Source of the DNA: Spirochaetaceae bacterium
GTDB lineage: Bacteria; Spirochaetota; Spirochaetia; Treponematales; Breznakiellaceae
DNA length: 6,701 bases
Assembly (NCBI GenBank): GCA_031258625.1
Contig: JAIRMO010000227.1
Coordinates: forward strand, 1-6,701
Direction of reading: 5' to 3'
Made by a program: the position numbers and the translations under genes. Below the pieces are notes generated by a model. The model was not told the DNA's origin. It made no database searches and saw only the letters and a program-made list of their open reading frames with translations. Positions 1-5,218 of the stretch are shown piece by piece. Position 1 is the first letter of the stretch. Every line of letters begins with the position of its first letter.

Positions 1-450
1 CTGGGGGTCCTGACCCTGGACGACAGGGACATCATCATCGCCGATATTCCGGGCCTCATCGAGGGGGCGTCGGAGGGGTTGGGGCTGGGGATCCGTTTCC
101 TCAAGCATATTTCCCGGACCGCGGCCCTGGCGTTTCTCATCGACCTTTCGGCGGATACCTGGGAGGGGGCCTACGGCGTTTTATACAAGGAACTGGATGC
201 CTTTTCCCCCGAATTGGTCAGGAAGCCCCGGGTGATCCTGGGAACCAAAACAGACCTGCCCGGTACCGGGGAAAGGCTGGATCGCCTCAAGGCCCGCTTC
301 CCCGGGGAACAGGTCAGGGGAATTTCGGTCTTTTCCGGGGAGGGGATCCCGGAACTGGCCCGGGTTCTCCTCGGACTGGCGGATTCCCCCCGGAAGGCCC
401 TTTCCGGGGATGAGGCTGTTCCCGAGCCGGGGGAGGTTTGTTACCGGTGA
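1..450 (+). CDS. obg: Obg/CgtA GTPase, C-terminal part (5' end outside window)
   Basis: Obg is a ribosome-associated GTPase that binds the large subunit and takes part in 50S maturation and stress signalling. Only the second half of its G domain is visible; the frame is open from base 1. The G3/switch II block with the Obg-specific run is at codons 15-27 (A-DIPG-LIEGASEGLG), followed by the family stretch GIRFLKHISRT. The G4 motif reads TKTD (codons 82-85, bases 244-255) where most Obg proteins have NKxD. TKxD is known in other GTPases such as Rho, so guanine binding is probably kept. The G5-like segment SVFSGEG is near codon 110. The protein stops about 35 residues later, so the C-terminal OCT domain of the Bacillus Obg is absent. 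The TGA stop overlaps the GTG start of nadD by 4 nt. The G1 motif and glycine-rich N-domain are outside the window. Confidence 0.93.
   Translation: MGVLTLDDRDIIIADIPGLIEGASEGLGLGIRFLKHISRTAALAFLIDLSADTWEGAYGVLYKELDAFSPELVRKPRVILGTKTDLPGTGERLDRLKARFPGEQVRGISVFSGEGIPELARVLLGLADSPRKALSGDEAVPEPGEVCYR
432..436 (+). promoter_or_regulatory. Ribosome binding site that sets the nadD start
   Basis: GGAGG lies inside the last codons of obg, 10 nt before GTG at 447. An in-frame TTG at 438 would be only 1 nt from this site, so the GTG is the better start. It also puts the first residues as MRIAILGGSFNP, matching the usual NadD N-terminus. Confidence 0.65.
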
Positions 451-1661
451 GGATCGCGATTCTGGGGGGGAGTTTTAACCCGGTTCACCTGGGGCATCTT
501 TTCCTTGCCGACGGGGTCATTTCCGCCTTTGGGTATGACCGGGTCATCCTGATCCCCACCTTTCAATCCCCCTTTAAGCCCGGCGCCTGGGTTACCCCCC
601 CGGAAGACCGGCTGGATATGCTGGCCGCATCCATTACCGCCGATCCCCGGCTCGCCGTGGACGACTGCGAGATCCGGCGGAAGGGGGTCTCCTACACCAT
701 CGATACCCTGGGGGATATAAAAAAACGGTACCTTCCCGAGGGGAAACCCGGGCTTATCCTGGGGGACGATTTGGCCCGGGATTTTTCCAAGTGGAAAGCG
801 GCCGGGGAAATCGCGGAACAGGCGGATATCATCATCGCCCACCGGATGAATTCCGAAGAACTGCCCTTTCCGTATCCCCACCGCCGGCTCAAAAACGAGA
901 TCATGGACCTTTCCTCGGGGCTGGTCCGGGATCGGATCCGGCGGGGGGAAAACTGGCGTTACCTGGTACCCCCCGGGGCCCGGTTCCTTATTGAGGACCG
1001 GGGCCTCTACGGGATATCCCCCCCGGCCTTTCCCCAAAAGCCCGAAGGGGCCCTTCCCGGCGCCGGGGGCCTTCCCCCCCAAACCGTCTCCCGGGAGCTT
1101 GTGGGGGGTATAGAAACCGCGGTCCGTTCCATGCTGTCCCAAGGCCGGTTTCTCCATTCCCGGAATACCGCCCTCCTCGCCCACGACATCTGCCGCCGGT
1201 TTCATCTGGATCCCCTGGCGGGGTACCTGGCGGGGATAGCCCATGATATGGCGAAACCCCTCCCGGAGGATGAATTAATCCGCCTTGCCGGCCGGGACGG
1301 CCGGGGGATCTCCAAGATGGAGTATAAAAAAGTTTCCCTCCTCCACGCCCGGGCGGGGGCGGTCTTGCTTCAGGACCGGTTCGGGGTCCATAATGAGGAT
1401 ATCTTGGAGGCGGTACGGCTCCATACCATCGGCGATATGTCCATGGGGCCCCTGGCCAAAGCGGTGTTCATCGCCGATAAAATAGAGCCCTCCCGGGAAC
1501 AGGTGAAGGACCGGCTTCGGGAACTGGCCCGTTATCAGGGCCTGGACGAATTGTTCGCCGCCGTAGTGGACGAAACCGTGGCGTACCTCTCATCCCGGAA
1601 CGTGGATATATCCGAGAGTACCCGGCGGCTGCTGGCGGCGATCCACAAAAGGAGGGCGTGA
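447..1661 (+). CDS. nadD: Nicotinate-nucleotide adenylyltransferase fused to YqeK-type HD hydrolase
   Basis: A two-domain cytosolic protein of 404 aa from the GTG start. Residues 1 to about 190 are NadD, which makes deamido-NAD from NaMN and ATP. The nucleotidyl-transferase signature GGSFNPVHLGH is at residues 7-17, and an SSGLVRDRIRRG segment at about 156-167 matches the family's SSTxIR motif, with T replaced by G. A Pro/Gly-rich linker (about 191-215) leads to an HD domain at about 220-400. Its metal ligands are H237, H266-D267 (IAHD), H300, H326 and D344 (IADKIEPSR), the pattern of YqeK. YqeK-family enzymes characterised in Firmicutes hydrolyse Ap4A symmetrically to ADP, so that activity is inferred here. 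NadD alone is about 190-215 aa and YqeK about 190 aa, so this is a full-length fusion of genes that are adjacent in many Firmicutes. The start overlaps obg by 4 nt and the stop shares one base with the next ATG (TGATG). Confidence 0.93.
   Translation: MRIAILGGSFNPVHLGHLFLADGVISAFGYDRVILIPTFQSPFKPGAWVTPPEDRLDMLAASITADPRLAVDDCEIRRKGVSYTIDTLGDIKKRYLPEGKPGLILGDDLARDFSKWKAAGEIAEQADIIIAHRMNSEELPFPYPHRRLKNEIMDLSSGLVRDRIRRGENWRYLVPPGARFLIEDRGLYGISPPAFPQKPEGALPGAGGLPPQTVSRELVGGIETAVRSMLSQGRFLHSRNTALLAHDICRRFHLDPLAGYLAGIAHDMAKPLPEDELIRLAGRDGRGISKMEYKKVSLLHARAGAVLLQDRFGVHNEDILEAVRLHTIGDMSMGPLAKAVFIADKIEPSREQVKDRLRELARYQGLDELFAAVVDETVAYLSSRNVDISESTRRLLAAIHKRRA
1650..1655 (+). promoter_or_regulatory. Ribosome binding site for the LCP gene
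   Basis: AGGAGG is a perfect Shine-Dalgarno sequence 5 nt before ATG 1661. A GTG at 1658, in the same frame, is only 2 nt away, so ATG 1661 is the chosen start. The site lies in the last codons of nadD. Confidence 0.7.
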
Positions 1662-2881
1662 TGAAAAGGATCAAGAGCGATGCCAGCCTCCTGCTTTTGG
1701 GCGTCATCGTCCTGCTCCTGGGCGGGGGCGGCTTTTTTATCTTCCAATCCCTCCAATCGGACCCCATAGAAGAGGCCCTGTCCCAAGACCGGGTTATCAA
1801 CACCCTTTTTATCATAGAACAGGACGGAAAGTCCCTCTGTTCCTATGTGGTCCTCTATTATCCCGCCACCAAACGGGCCGCGGTTTTTGATATCCCCGGA
1901 GAGGTGGGGCTTATCATTCAGCGGATAAACCGGGTGGACCGGATAGATACCCTCTACGATCCCCAGAAAATTTCCGCCTTTACGGGGGAAATCGAGAACC
2001 TGCTGGGGGTGGAGATCAATAATTCCGTGGTTTTGACCCTGGAAAACCTGGGAAAAATCGTGGATTTGATCGAGGGGGTGAAAATTTTTATTCCCGCGGC
2101 GGTGGAAATTTACGATGAACCGCTCGTTCTTTTCCCATCGGGGATTATCCGGCTGGACGGGGACAAGGCCAAAACCTTTGTTACCTATAAGCTCCCCGAG
2201 GAGGATTTCGAATTAGTCCAATTCCGCAGGCAGCGGTTTTTTCTGGGCCTCATCAAAGGCCTGGGAGAAAAAAACGAAATCCTCAAAAGCCCCCGGGTGG
2301 TCCGGTTATACCATTCCCTTATGAGGACCGGTATGAACCAACAAACCCGGATCCGGCTTTTTGACGAATACGCCGGAATCGATATCGACCGGGTGGGGAT
2401 CCATTCCGTTGGGGGGATTACCCGGGTTGTTTCGGGGCAAACCCTGCTGTTTCCCTCCTATGACGGCAGCCTCATCAAAGAAATCGTGCGCCAGACCCTG
2501 GGCTCCCTCACCCGTCAAGGGGAAGGGGCGGTCAATGAACGGGTCTTTACCGTGGAGATCCTCAACGGAACCGTCACCACCGGCCTTGCGGGCAGGACCG
2601 CGGAACTCCTCCGGGGTTTTGGATACGACGTTATTTCCATCGGAAACGCGGACCATAATGATTATGAAAAAACCGAAATTATCGACCGATCCGGGTACGA
2701 GGATATGGCCAAGGCATTTGGAGAGGTGATACGATGTGAAAACGTCCGGCATGAACTTCCGGATCTCGACAATTTGGAGATGGCTCAGGAAATGAATTTG
2801 CAAAATTTTGAATACAAAGCTGATTTTACCCTCCTGCTGGGGCGGGATTTTAATGGACGATACGTTGCCGACGACCAATAA
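1661..2881 (+). CDS. LCP/LytR-CpsA-Psr-like membrane protein with LytR_C domain
   Basis: A 406-aa protein anchored by one N-terminal membrane segment (residues about 9-28, very Leu/Gly rich, after a basic MKRIK), with the rest expected outside the cytoplasmic membrane. Residues about 45-265 resemble the LCP fold: VVLYYPATKRAAVFDIP, NLLGVEINNSVVLTLENLGKIVDLIEGVKIFIP, then LDGDKAKTFVTYK and FRRQRFF. Residues about 293-396 match the LytR C-terminal domain (FTVEILNGTVTTGLAGRTAELLRGFGYDV). LCP enzymes of Gram-positives transfer wall polymers from undecaprenyl carriers to peptidoglycan. Here the usual IPRD arginine is Gly80 (DIPGE), and the RYR pair is T-Y-K, so catalysis of that kind is doubtful; a structural or lipid-binding role is possible. 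The gene lies between nadD-yqeK and rsfS in one operon and overlaps rsfS by 29 nt. The family call is confident for LytR_C, less so for enzymatic LCP function. Confidence 0.82.
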   Translation: MKRIKSDASLLLLGVIVLLLGGGGFFIFQSLQSDPIEEALSQDRVINTLFIIEQDGKSLCSYVVLYYPATKRAAVFDIPGEVGLIIQRINRVDRIDTLYDPQKISAFTGEIENLLGVEINNSVVLTLENLGKIVDLIEGVKIFIPAAVEIYDEPLVLFPSGIIRLDGDKAKTFVTYKLPEEDFELVQFRRQRFFLGLIKGLGEKNEILKSPRVVRLYHSLMRTGMNQQTRIRLFDEYAGIDIDRVGIHSVGGITRVVSGQTLLFPSYDGSLIKEIVRQTLGSLTRQGEGAVNERVFTVEILNGTVTTGLAGRTAELLRGFGYDVISIGNADHNDYEKTEIIDRSGYEDMAKAFGEVIRCENVRHELPDLDNLEMAQEMNLQNFEYKADFTLLLGRDFNGRYVADDQ

Positions 2882-3215
2882 AGCCGCCGCCCTGACCCTG
2901 GGGGGAATCCTCCGGGAGCATAAGGGAGGGGATGTGGTGGTGATGGATCTCCGTCCCCTCAGGATATGGACGGATTTTTTCATCATCGCCACCGTTTCCT
3001 CCACGACCCATCTCCGGGGGCTGGAACGGTACATTCGGGAATACGCCCATGGGCAAGGGTTGGATATCCGCTACGGTCCCTCTAAACAGCCCTCTGACGC
3101 CGAGTGGAACCTGATCGATATGGGGGACATCGTGATCCACCTTATGACCGCCAAGTCCCGCTCCTTTTATGAGCTGGAACGGCTTTGGAGTGCCGCTGAG
3201 ATTTTATCCTTTTAA
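2853..3215 (+). CDS. rsfS: Ribosomal silencing factor RsfS
   Basis: RsfS (YbeB/Iojap family) binds ribosomal protein uL14 and blocks joining of the ribosomal subunits when nutrients are short. The 120-aa product has the family blocks in order: a helix with LGGILREHKG, VVVMDLRPLRIWTDFFIIATVSS (residues 28-50), WNLIDMGDIVIHLM (85-98) and RSFYELERLW (103-112). The length is normal. ATG 2853 is chosen because the family begins about ten residues before the first helix; an in-frame start further upstream at 2808 would add 15 unrelated residues. No strong Shine-Dalgarno is visible (only GGCGGGA, 5 nt before the start). The gene begins inside the 3' end of the LCP gene, so translation is probably coupled. 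nadD-rsfS linkage is common across bacteria, which supports the assignment. It is the last gene of its operon and faces a convergent gene 42 bp away. Confidence 0.95.
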   Translation: MDDTLPTTNKAAALTLGGILREHKGGDVVVMDLRPLRIWTDFFIIATVSSTTHLRGLERYIREYAHGQGLDIRYGPSKQPSDAEWNLIDMGDIVIHLMTAKSRSFYELERLWSAAEILSF

Positions 3216-3217
3216 AA

Positions 3218-3238
3218 ACGCCTTCGCCCCGGGAGCGT
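3218..3238. terminator. Weak hairpin between convergent genes, possible terminator
   Basis: ACGC (3218-3221) pairs with GCGT (3235-3238), with a C/A mismatch and a short UUC/GGG extension (3223-3225 with 3231-3233) around a GCCCC loop. Read on the reverse strand the stem is followed by a run of T (complement of 3214-3218), which would suit termination of the acidic-tail gene. On the forward strand there is no U-run. The stem is short, so the call is tentative. Confidence 0.3.
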
Positions 3239-3257
3239 CTCCAAACAAAGACCTGTC

Positions 3258-3578
3258 CTATTCATCGAAATCGTCGTAATCAACATCCTCTTCATAGTCG
3301 AAATCGTCGTCTTCGTCATCATAGTCATCGTCTTCGTCGTCAAAATCATCGTCTTCAAAGTCATCGTCAAAGCCGTCGTCCAGGTCATCGAAATCATCTT
3401 CCTCGTCAAGATCATCCTCGTCTTCGTCTTCATCATCGAAGATAAAAAAAGGACAGGAAAACTTGTCATGCTGCTCGTCACTCAGGGGAATCATGGCGAG
3501 TTCATATGACAAGCCTAACTCGTCTGCGGGAATCCGCCTGGCATCCATGGTCTCATACAGAACCATCATTTTCTCCAT
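3258..3578 (-). CDS. Small protein with highly acidic Asp/Glu-rich tail, unknown function
   Basis: I do not recognise a family. The 106-aa product has an ordinary-looking N-terminal part (residues 1-47, with MDARRIPADELGLSYELAMIP and a single Cys42 in SCPFFIF). A tail follows (48-106) in which 46 of 59 residues are Asp or Glu, broken at intervals of a few residues by Phe, Tyr, Leu, Val or Gly. There is no signal peptide or membrane segment, so it should be cytosolic and strongly negative. The tail resembles in composition the acidic tail of the RNA polymerase delta subunit of Firmicutes and DNA-mimic proteins, but the head shows no obvious delta (HARE-HTH) match, so function is open. The start is uncertain: ATG 3578 has little Shine-Dalgarno and would sit about 14 nt from the predicted transcript start, while ATG 3566 (M5) is preceded by GGAG at a 6-nt spacing. 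A dedicated promoter lies upstream, and the gene is convergent to rsfS and divergent from ispE. Confidence 0.7.
   Translation of the reverse strand: MEKMMVLYETMDARRIPADELGLSYELAMIPLSDEQHDKFSCPFFIFDDEDEDEDDLDEEDDFDDLDDGFDDDFEDDDFDDEDDDYDDEDDDFDYEEDVDYDDFDE
3262..3437 (-). repeat. Low-complexity GAY/GAR codon tract encoding the acidic tail
   Basis: On the reverse strand this is an imperfect run of GAT, GAC and GAA codons; on the forward strand it reads as TCATCGTCTTCGTC-like triplets. Mixed codon use at Asp shows the run is not a simple recent triplet expansion, but such tracts can still change length by slippage. Confidence 0.75.
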
Positions 3579-3598
3579 GTTAAGATTATTTCTCTTGA

Positions 3599-3628
3599 AA
3601 CATAAGGGAGAGATTCAGTATCTGTCAA
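3599..3628 (-). promoter_or_regulatory. Predicted sigma-70 promoter for the acidic-tail gene
   Basis: On the reverse strand a perfect -35 box TTGACA (3628-3623) is followed after 18 nt by TATGTT (3604-3599), a 4/6 match to the -10 box. The predicted transcript start is near 3592, leaving a very short leader of about 14 nt to ATG 3578, or about 26 nt to ATG 3566. That favours the internal start or leader-poor translation. Confidence 0.5.
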
Positions 3629-3645
3629 CTACTTTTGACGGTCAA
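3624..3645. promoter_or_regulatory. Candidate operator: GTCAA/TTGAC inverted repeats
   Basis: TTGACGGTCAA (3635-3645) is a perfect 5-1-5 palindrome. A third GTCAA half-site at 3624-3628 forms another inverted repeat with TTGAC 3635-3639 across 6 nt. The third half-site lies inside the -35 box of the acidic-tail promoter, so a protein bound here could block or tune that promoter. No cognate regulator is in the window. Confidence 0.35.
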
Positions 3646-3749
3646 TCGAGTATTTTTTTTATTTTTTCGGTAAAGTTATTCCAAAAATTCTTTTAGGCGT
3701 CTTTTTTCTATATTATTCATTTGAATTTTGAATTGCCGTATATTTTCCC

Positions 3750-3779
3750 TTTACAAGGCCCTGCCTCTTTTGATATACT
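3750..3779 (+). promoter_or_regulatory. Predicted sigma-70 promoter for ispE and downstream genes
   Basis: TTTACA (3750-3755) is separated by 18 nt from TATACT (3774-3779), and the -10 box is preceded by TG at 3771-3772, giving the extended form TGaTATACT. The transcript would start near 3786, leaving a leader of about 80 nt before the ispE GTG. A small hairpin (CGGT 3794-3797 with ACCG 3801-3804) falls at the start of that leader. Confidence 0.7.
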
Positions 3780-3866
3780 TTTTCCTACTGTGACGGTAAA
3801 ACCGGACAAAAAGGGCTTTTTTAAATTTGATGGAAGGGTAAGCGGAAACGGCCGGCGGGGGTTCCG

Positions 3867-4775
3867 GTGTTAACCTGGGAAGCTCCCGCTAAGATCAACC
3901 TGCATCTCCGGGTTAAGGGGCTTCGGGCCGATGGGTATCATGGGCTGGAGAGTATTTTTTTGGCCCTTGCCTGGGGGGACACCCTGCGGATTGATGCTTT
4001 AAAGGGGCCGGGGGGGTGTGAGCTATCCCGGAATTGTTTTTGCCCCCCGGGGGACCTGCCCTTTCCCCCGGAACAGGACCTGGCCTATCGGGCGGCCCTT
4101 CTTTTTAGGGAAAAAACCGGGTTTGACCGGGCCCTGCGGATCGAACTGGACAAGCGGATCCCCCTCGGGGCGGGCCTTGGGGGGGGGTCTTCCGACGCGG
4201 CGGCGGTTCTTTTGGCCCTCAACCGGCTGGCGGGGACCGGCCTTTCGGCGGCGGCCCTGGGTGCGCTGGCCGAGACCCTGGGCAGCGACGTGCCCTTTTT
4301 CCTTTCCCCCGGGACGGCCCTGGTTTACGGCCGGGGGGAGCGGGTTATTCCCCTGGATTCTCCCCGGAATATCCGGGTGGTCCTGGTGAACCCGGGATTC
4401 TCCAGCGATACCGCCGGGGCTTTCCGCCTGCTGGATGCGGAACGGGACGGGCCGGCCCCGGAGGATATCCCCCGGGAAATCCTGGTACGGGCCCTGTCCG
4501 GTTCCCCGGGCCTATGGCCCTATGGGAATGATTTTTTGCCCCTTTTTTTGGAAAAGGGGAAGAGCGGGGAAGCCGAAGCGTACCGGGGCATTATTTTGAG
4601 CCTTAAAGCCCTGGGGGCGGAATTTGCGGGCTTATCCGGGTCGGGTTCGACCTGTTTCGGAATTTTTACTGACGGAGGAGCGGCGGATCGGGCGGTACGG
4701 AACCTGTTGGAGCGATGGAATTTTGTCAGAATTACCTTTCCTCTTGCGCGTTCAGGCAATGCGGTATTACAATAA
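3867..4775 (+). CDS. ispE: 4-diphosphocytidyl-2-C-methyl-D-erythritol kinase
   Basis: IspE is the GHMP-family kinase that phosphorylates CDP-methylerythritol with ATP in the MEP (non-mevalonate) pathway to IPP and DMAPP; it is cytosolic. The 302-aa product has all three family motifs: PAKINLHLRV with catalytic Lys9, the ATP-binding loop GAGLGGGSSDAA at residues 101-112, and GLSGSGSTCFG at 255-265. The catalytic aspartate is D141 in GSDVPFF. The length is normal to slightly long. The start is GTG 3867, preceded by a G-rich stretch (3856-3861) as the only ribosome-binding candidate; it places Lys9 at the usual distance from the N-terminus. The glycine loop is encoded by nine consecutive G (4179-4187). 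spoVG follows after 38 bp in the same direction and is probably co-transcribed. Confidence 0.96.
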   Translation: MLTWEAPAKINLHLRVKGLRADGYHGLESIFLALAWGDTLRIDALKGPGGCELSRNCFCPPGDLPFPPEQDLAYRAALLFREKTGFDRALRIELDKRIPLGAGLGGGSSDAAAVLLALNRLAGTGLSAAALGALAETLGSDVPFFLSPGTALVYGRGERVIPLDSPRNIRVVLVNPGFSSDTAGAFRLLDAERDGPAPEDIPREILVRALSGSPGLWPYGNDFLPLFLEKGKSGEAEAYRGIILSLKALGAEFAGLSGSGSTCFGIFTDGGAADRAVRNLLERWNFVRITFPLARSGNAVLQ

Positions 4776-4800
4776 TATTATGTTAACCTGGACCGAAAAA

Positions 4801-4806
4801 AAGGAG
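4801..4806 (+). promoter_or_regulatory. Strong ribosome binding site of spoVG
   Basis: AAGGAG lies 7 nt before ATG 4814 and is one of the best Shine-Dalgarno sites in the window, which suggests high translation of SpoVG. The preceding AT-rich stretch (4765-4781) has -10-like hexamers such as TAATAT, but no convincing -35 box was found, so a separate promoter is not called. Confidence 0.7.
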
Positions 4807-4813
4807 AAGCGCC

Positions 4814-5095
4814 ATGGAGATAACCGACATTAGGGTCCGTAAAGTGGCCGGTGAGGGTAAATTAAAGGCATATGTAACGGTTACATTTGATGACTGCTTT
4901 GTAGTTCATAATGTAAAAATCATTGAAGGCAAAAGCGGTATATTTATCGCCATGCCCAGCCGGAAGACGAGGGTTGGAGAATACAAGGATGTGGCCCATC
5001 CGATTCATCCCGAATTCCGTGCGGAATTACAGAAGAAAATTCTGGATAAATACGATTCCGGAAATGTTCAGGACGATCCTTCTGTAGAAATCTAG
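4814..5095 (+). CDS. spoVG: SpoVG family DNA/RNA-binding regulator
   Basis: SpoVG was named in Bacillus sporulation but is widespread, including in non-sporulating spirochaetes; the Borrelia protein is known to bind DNA and RNA. The 93-aa product starts MEITDIRVRKV and carries the family core KAYVTVTFDDCFVVHNVKIIEGKSGIFIAMPSRKT at about residues 18-52. After this comes KDVAHPIHPEFRAELQKKILDKY, which corresponds to the family's C-terminal helix region. The length fits the usual 84-100 aa. It follows ispE by 38 bp and precedes tRNA-Gln by 44 bp. Codon use is more AT-rich than in ispE, which suggests a different expression level or constraint and not necessarily transfer. Targets are not predictable from the sequence. 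Confidence 0.96.
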   Translation: MEITDIRVRKVAGEGKLKAYVTVTFDDCFVVHNVKIIEGKSGIFIAMPSRKTRVGEYKDVAHPIHPEFRAELQKKILDKYDSGNVQDDPSVEI

Positions 5096-5099
5096 GAGC

Positions 5100-5136
5100 A
5101 TAGGCGCTTCAAACTCGAATCGTAAGGGGCGCCTAT
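5100..5136 (+). other. Hairpin between spoVG and tRNA-Gln
   Basis: ATAGGCGC (5100-5107) is perfectly complementary to GCGCCTAT (5129-5136). The stem extends by UUC/GGG wobble and C-G pairs (5108-5110 with 5126-5128) to 11 bp with a 15-nt loop. It ends 3 nt before the first tRNA base. It has no U-run, so it is not a standard terminator. It may protect the spoVG mRNA 3' end or guide cleavage of a spoVG-tRNA transcript. Confidence 0.5.
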
Positions 5137-5139
5137 AAT

Positions 5140-5211
5140 TGGGACGTAGGCAAGTGGTAAGCCACCGGGTTTTGGCTCCGGCATGCACAGGTTCGAACCC
5201 TGTCGTCCCAG
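5140..5211 (+). tRNA. trnQ: tRNA-Gln (anticodon UUG)
   Basis: A full cloverleaf can be folded. The acceptor stem TGGGACG (5140-5146) pairs with CGTCCCA (5204-5210), and the discriminator base is G5211. A D-arm GGC/GCC encloses AAGTGGTAA. The anticodon stem CCGGG/TCCGG (one G-U pair) carries the loop TTTTGGC with anticodon TTG. The T-arm is ACAGG-TTCGAAC-CCTGT. The U1-A72 pair and G73 are identity features of bacterial tRNA-Gln. CCA is not encoded and must be added after transcription. No usable promoter is seen directly upstream (the TATAAT at 5134-5139 is too close), so the tRNA is probably processed from a spoVG read-through transcript. Confidence 0.96.
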
Positions 5212-5218
5212 AAAAGGC
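5194..5218 (+). repeat. 25-bp direct repeat, copy 1 (tRNA-Gln 3' end plus flank)
   Basis: The segment starts CGAACCCTGTCGTCCCA and continues into GAAAAGGC. It covers half the T-loop, the T-stem 3' strand, the acceptor 3' strand, the discriminator and 7 nt of flank. An identical copy begins exactly 160 bp downstream at 5354. Confidence 0.95.

Larger units (their letters stand above)
3579..3866. other. AT-rich divergent intergenic region
   Basis: This 288-bp spacer between the reverse acidic-tail gene and forward ispE is visibly AT-rich compared with the GC-rich genes around it, with runs such as T8 at 3653-3660 and T6 at 3662-3667. It holds one promoter candidate in each direction and a short palindrome, listed separately. 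No coding frame or structured RNA was recognised. The T-runs upstream of the ispE promoter could act as a curved or UP-like element. Confidence 0.7.

Noticed and set aside
441..1244. Reverse frame of 267 codons inside nadD
   Set aside because: Antisense shadow of nadD with Pro/Gly-rich composition and no start context.
2306..3034. Reverse frame of 242 codons over the LCP gene and rsfS
   Set aside because: Antisense to two clearly coding genes and lacking any motif.
3262..3437. Triplet-rich tract as a CRISPR or tandem-repeat array
   Set aside because: It has no spacer structure and is explained by Asp/Glu codons of the reverse gene.
3807..3822. AAAAAGGGCTTTTTT in the ispE leader as a terminator or attenuator
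   Set aside because: The loop would be only 2 nt and the stem nearly all A-U, so it is unlikely to be stable.
5134..5139. TATAAT as a tRNA-Gln promoter
   Set aside because: It ends at the base before the mature tRNA, so transcription would start inside the tRNA; no matching -35 box is present at 16-18 nt.
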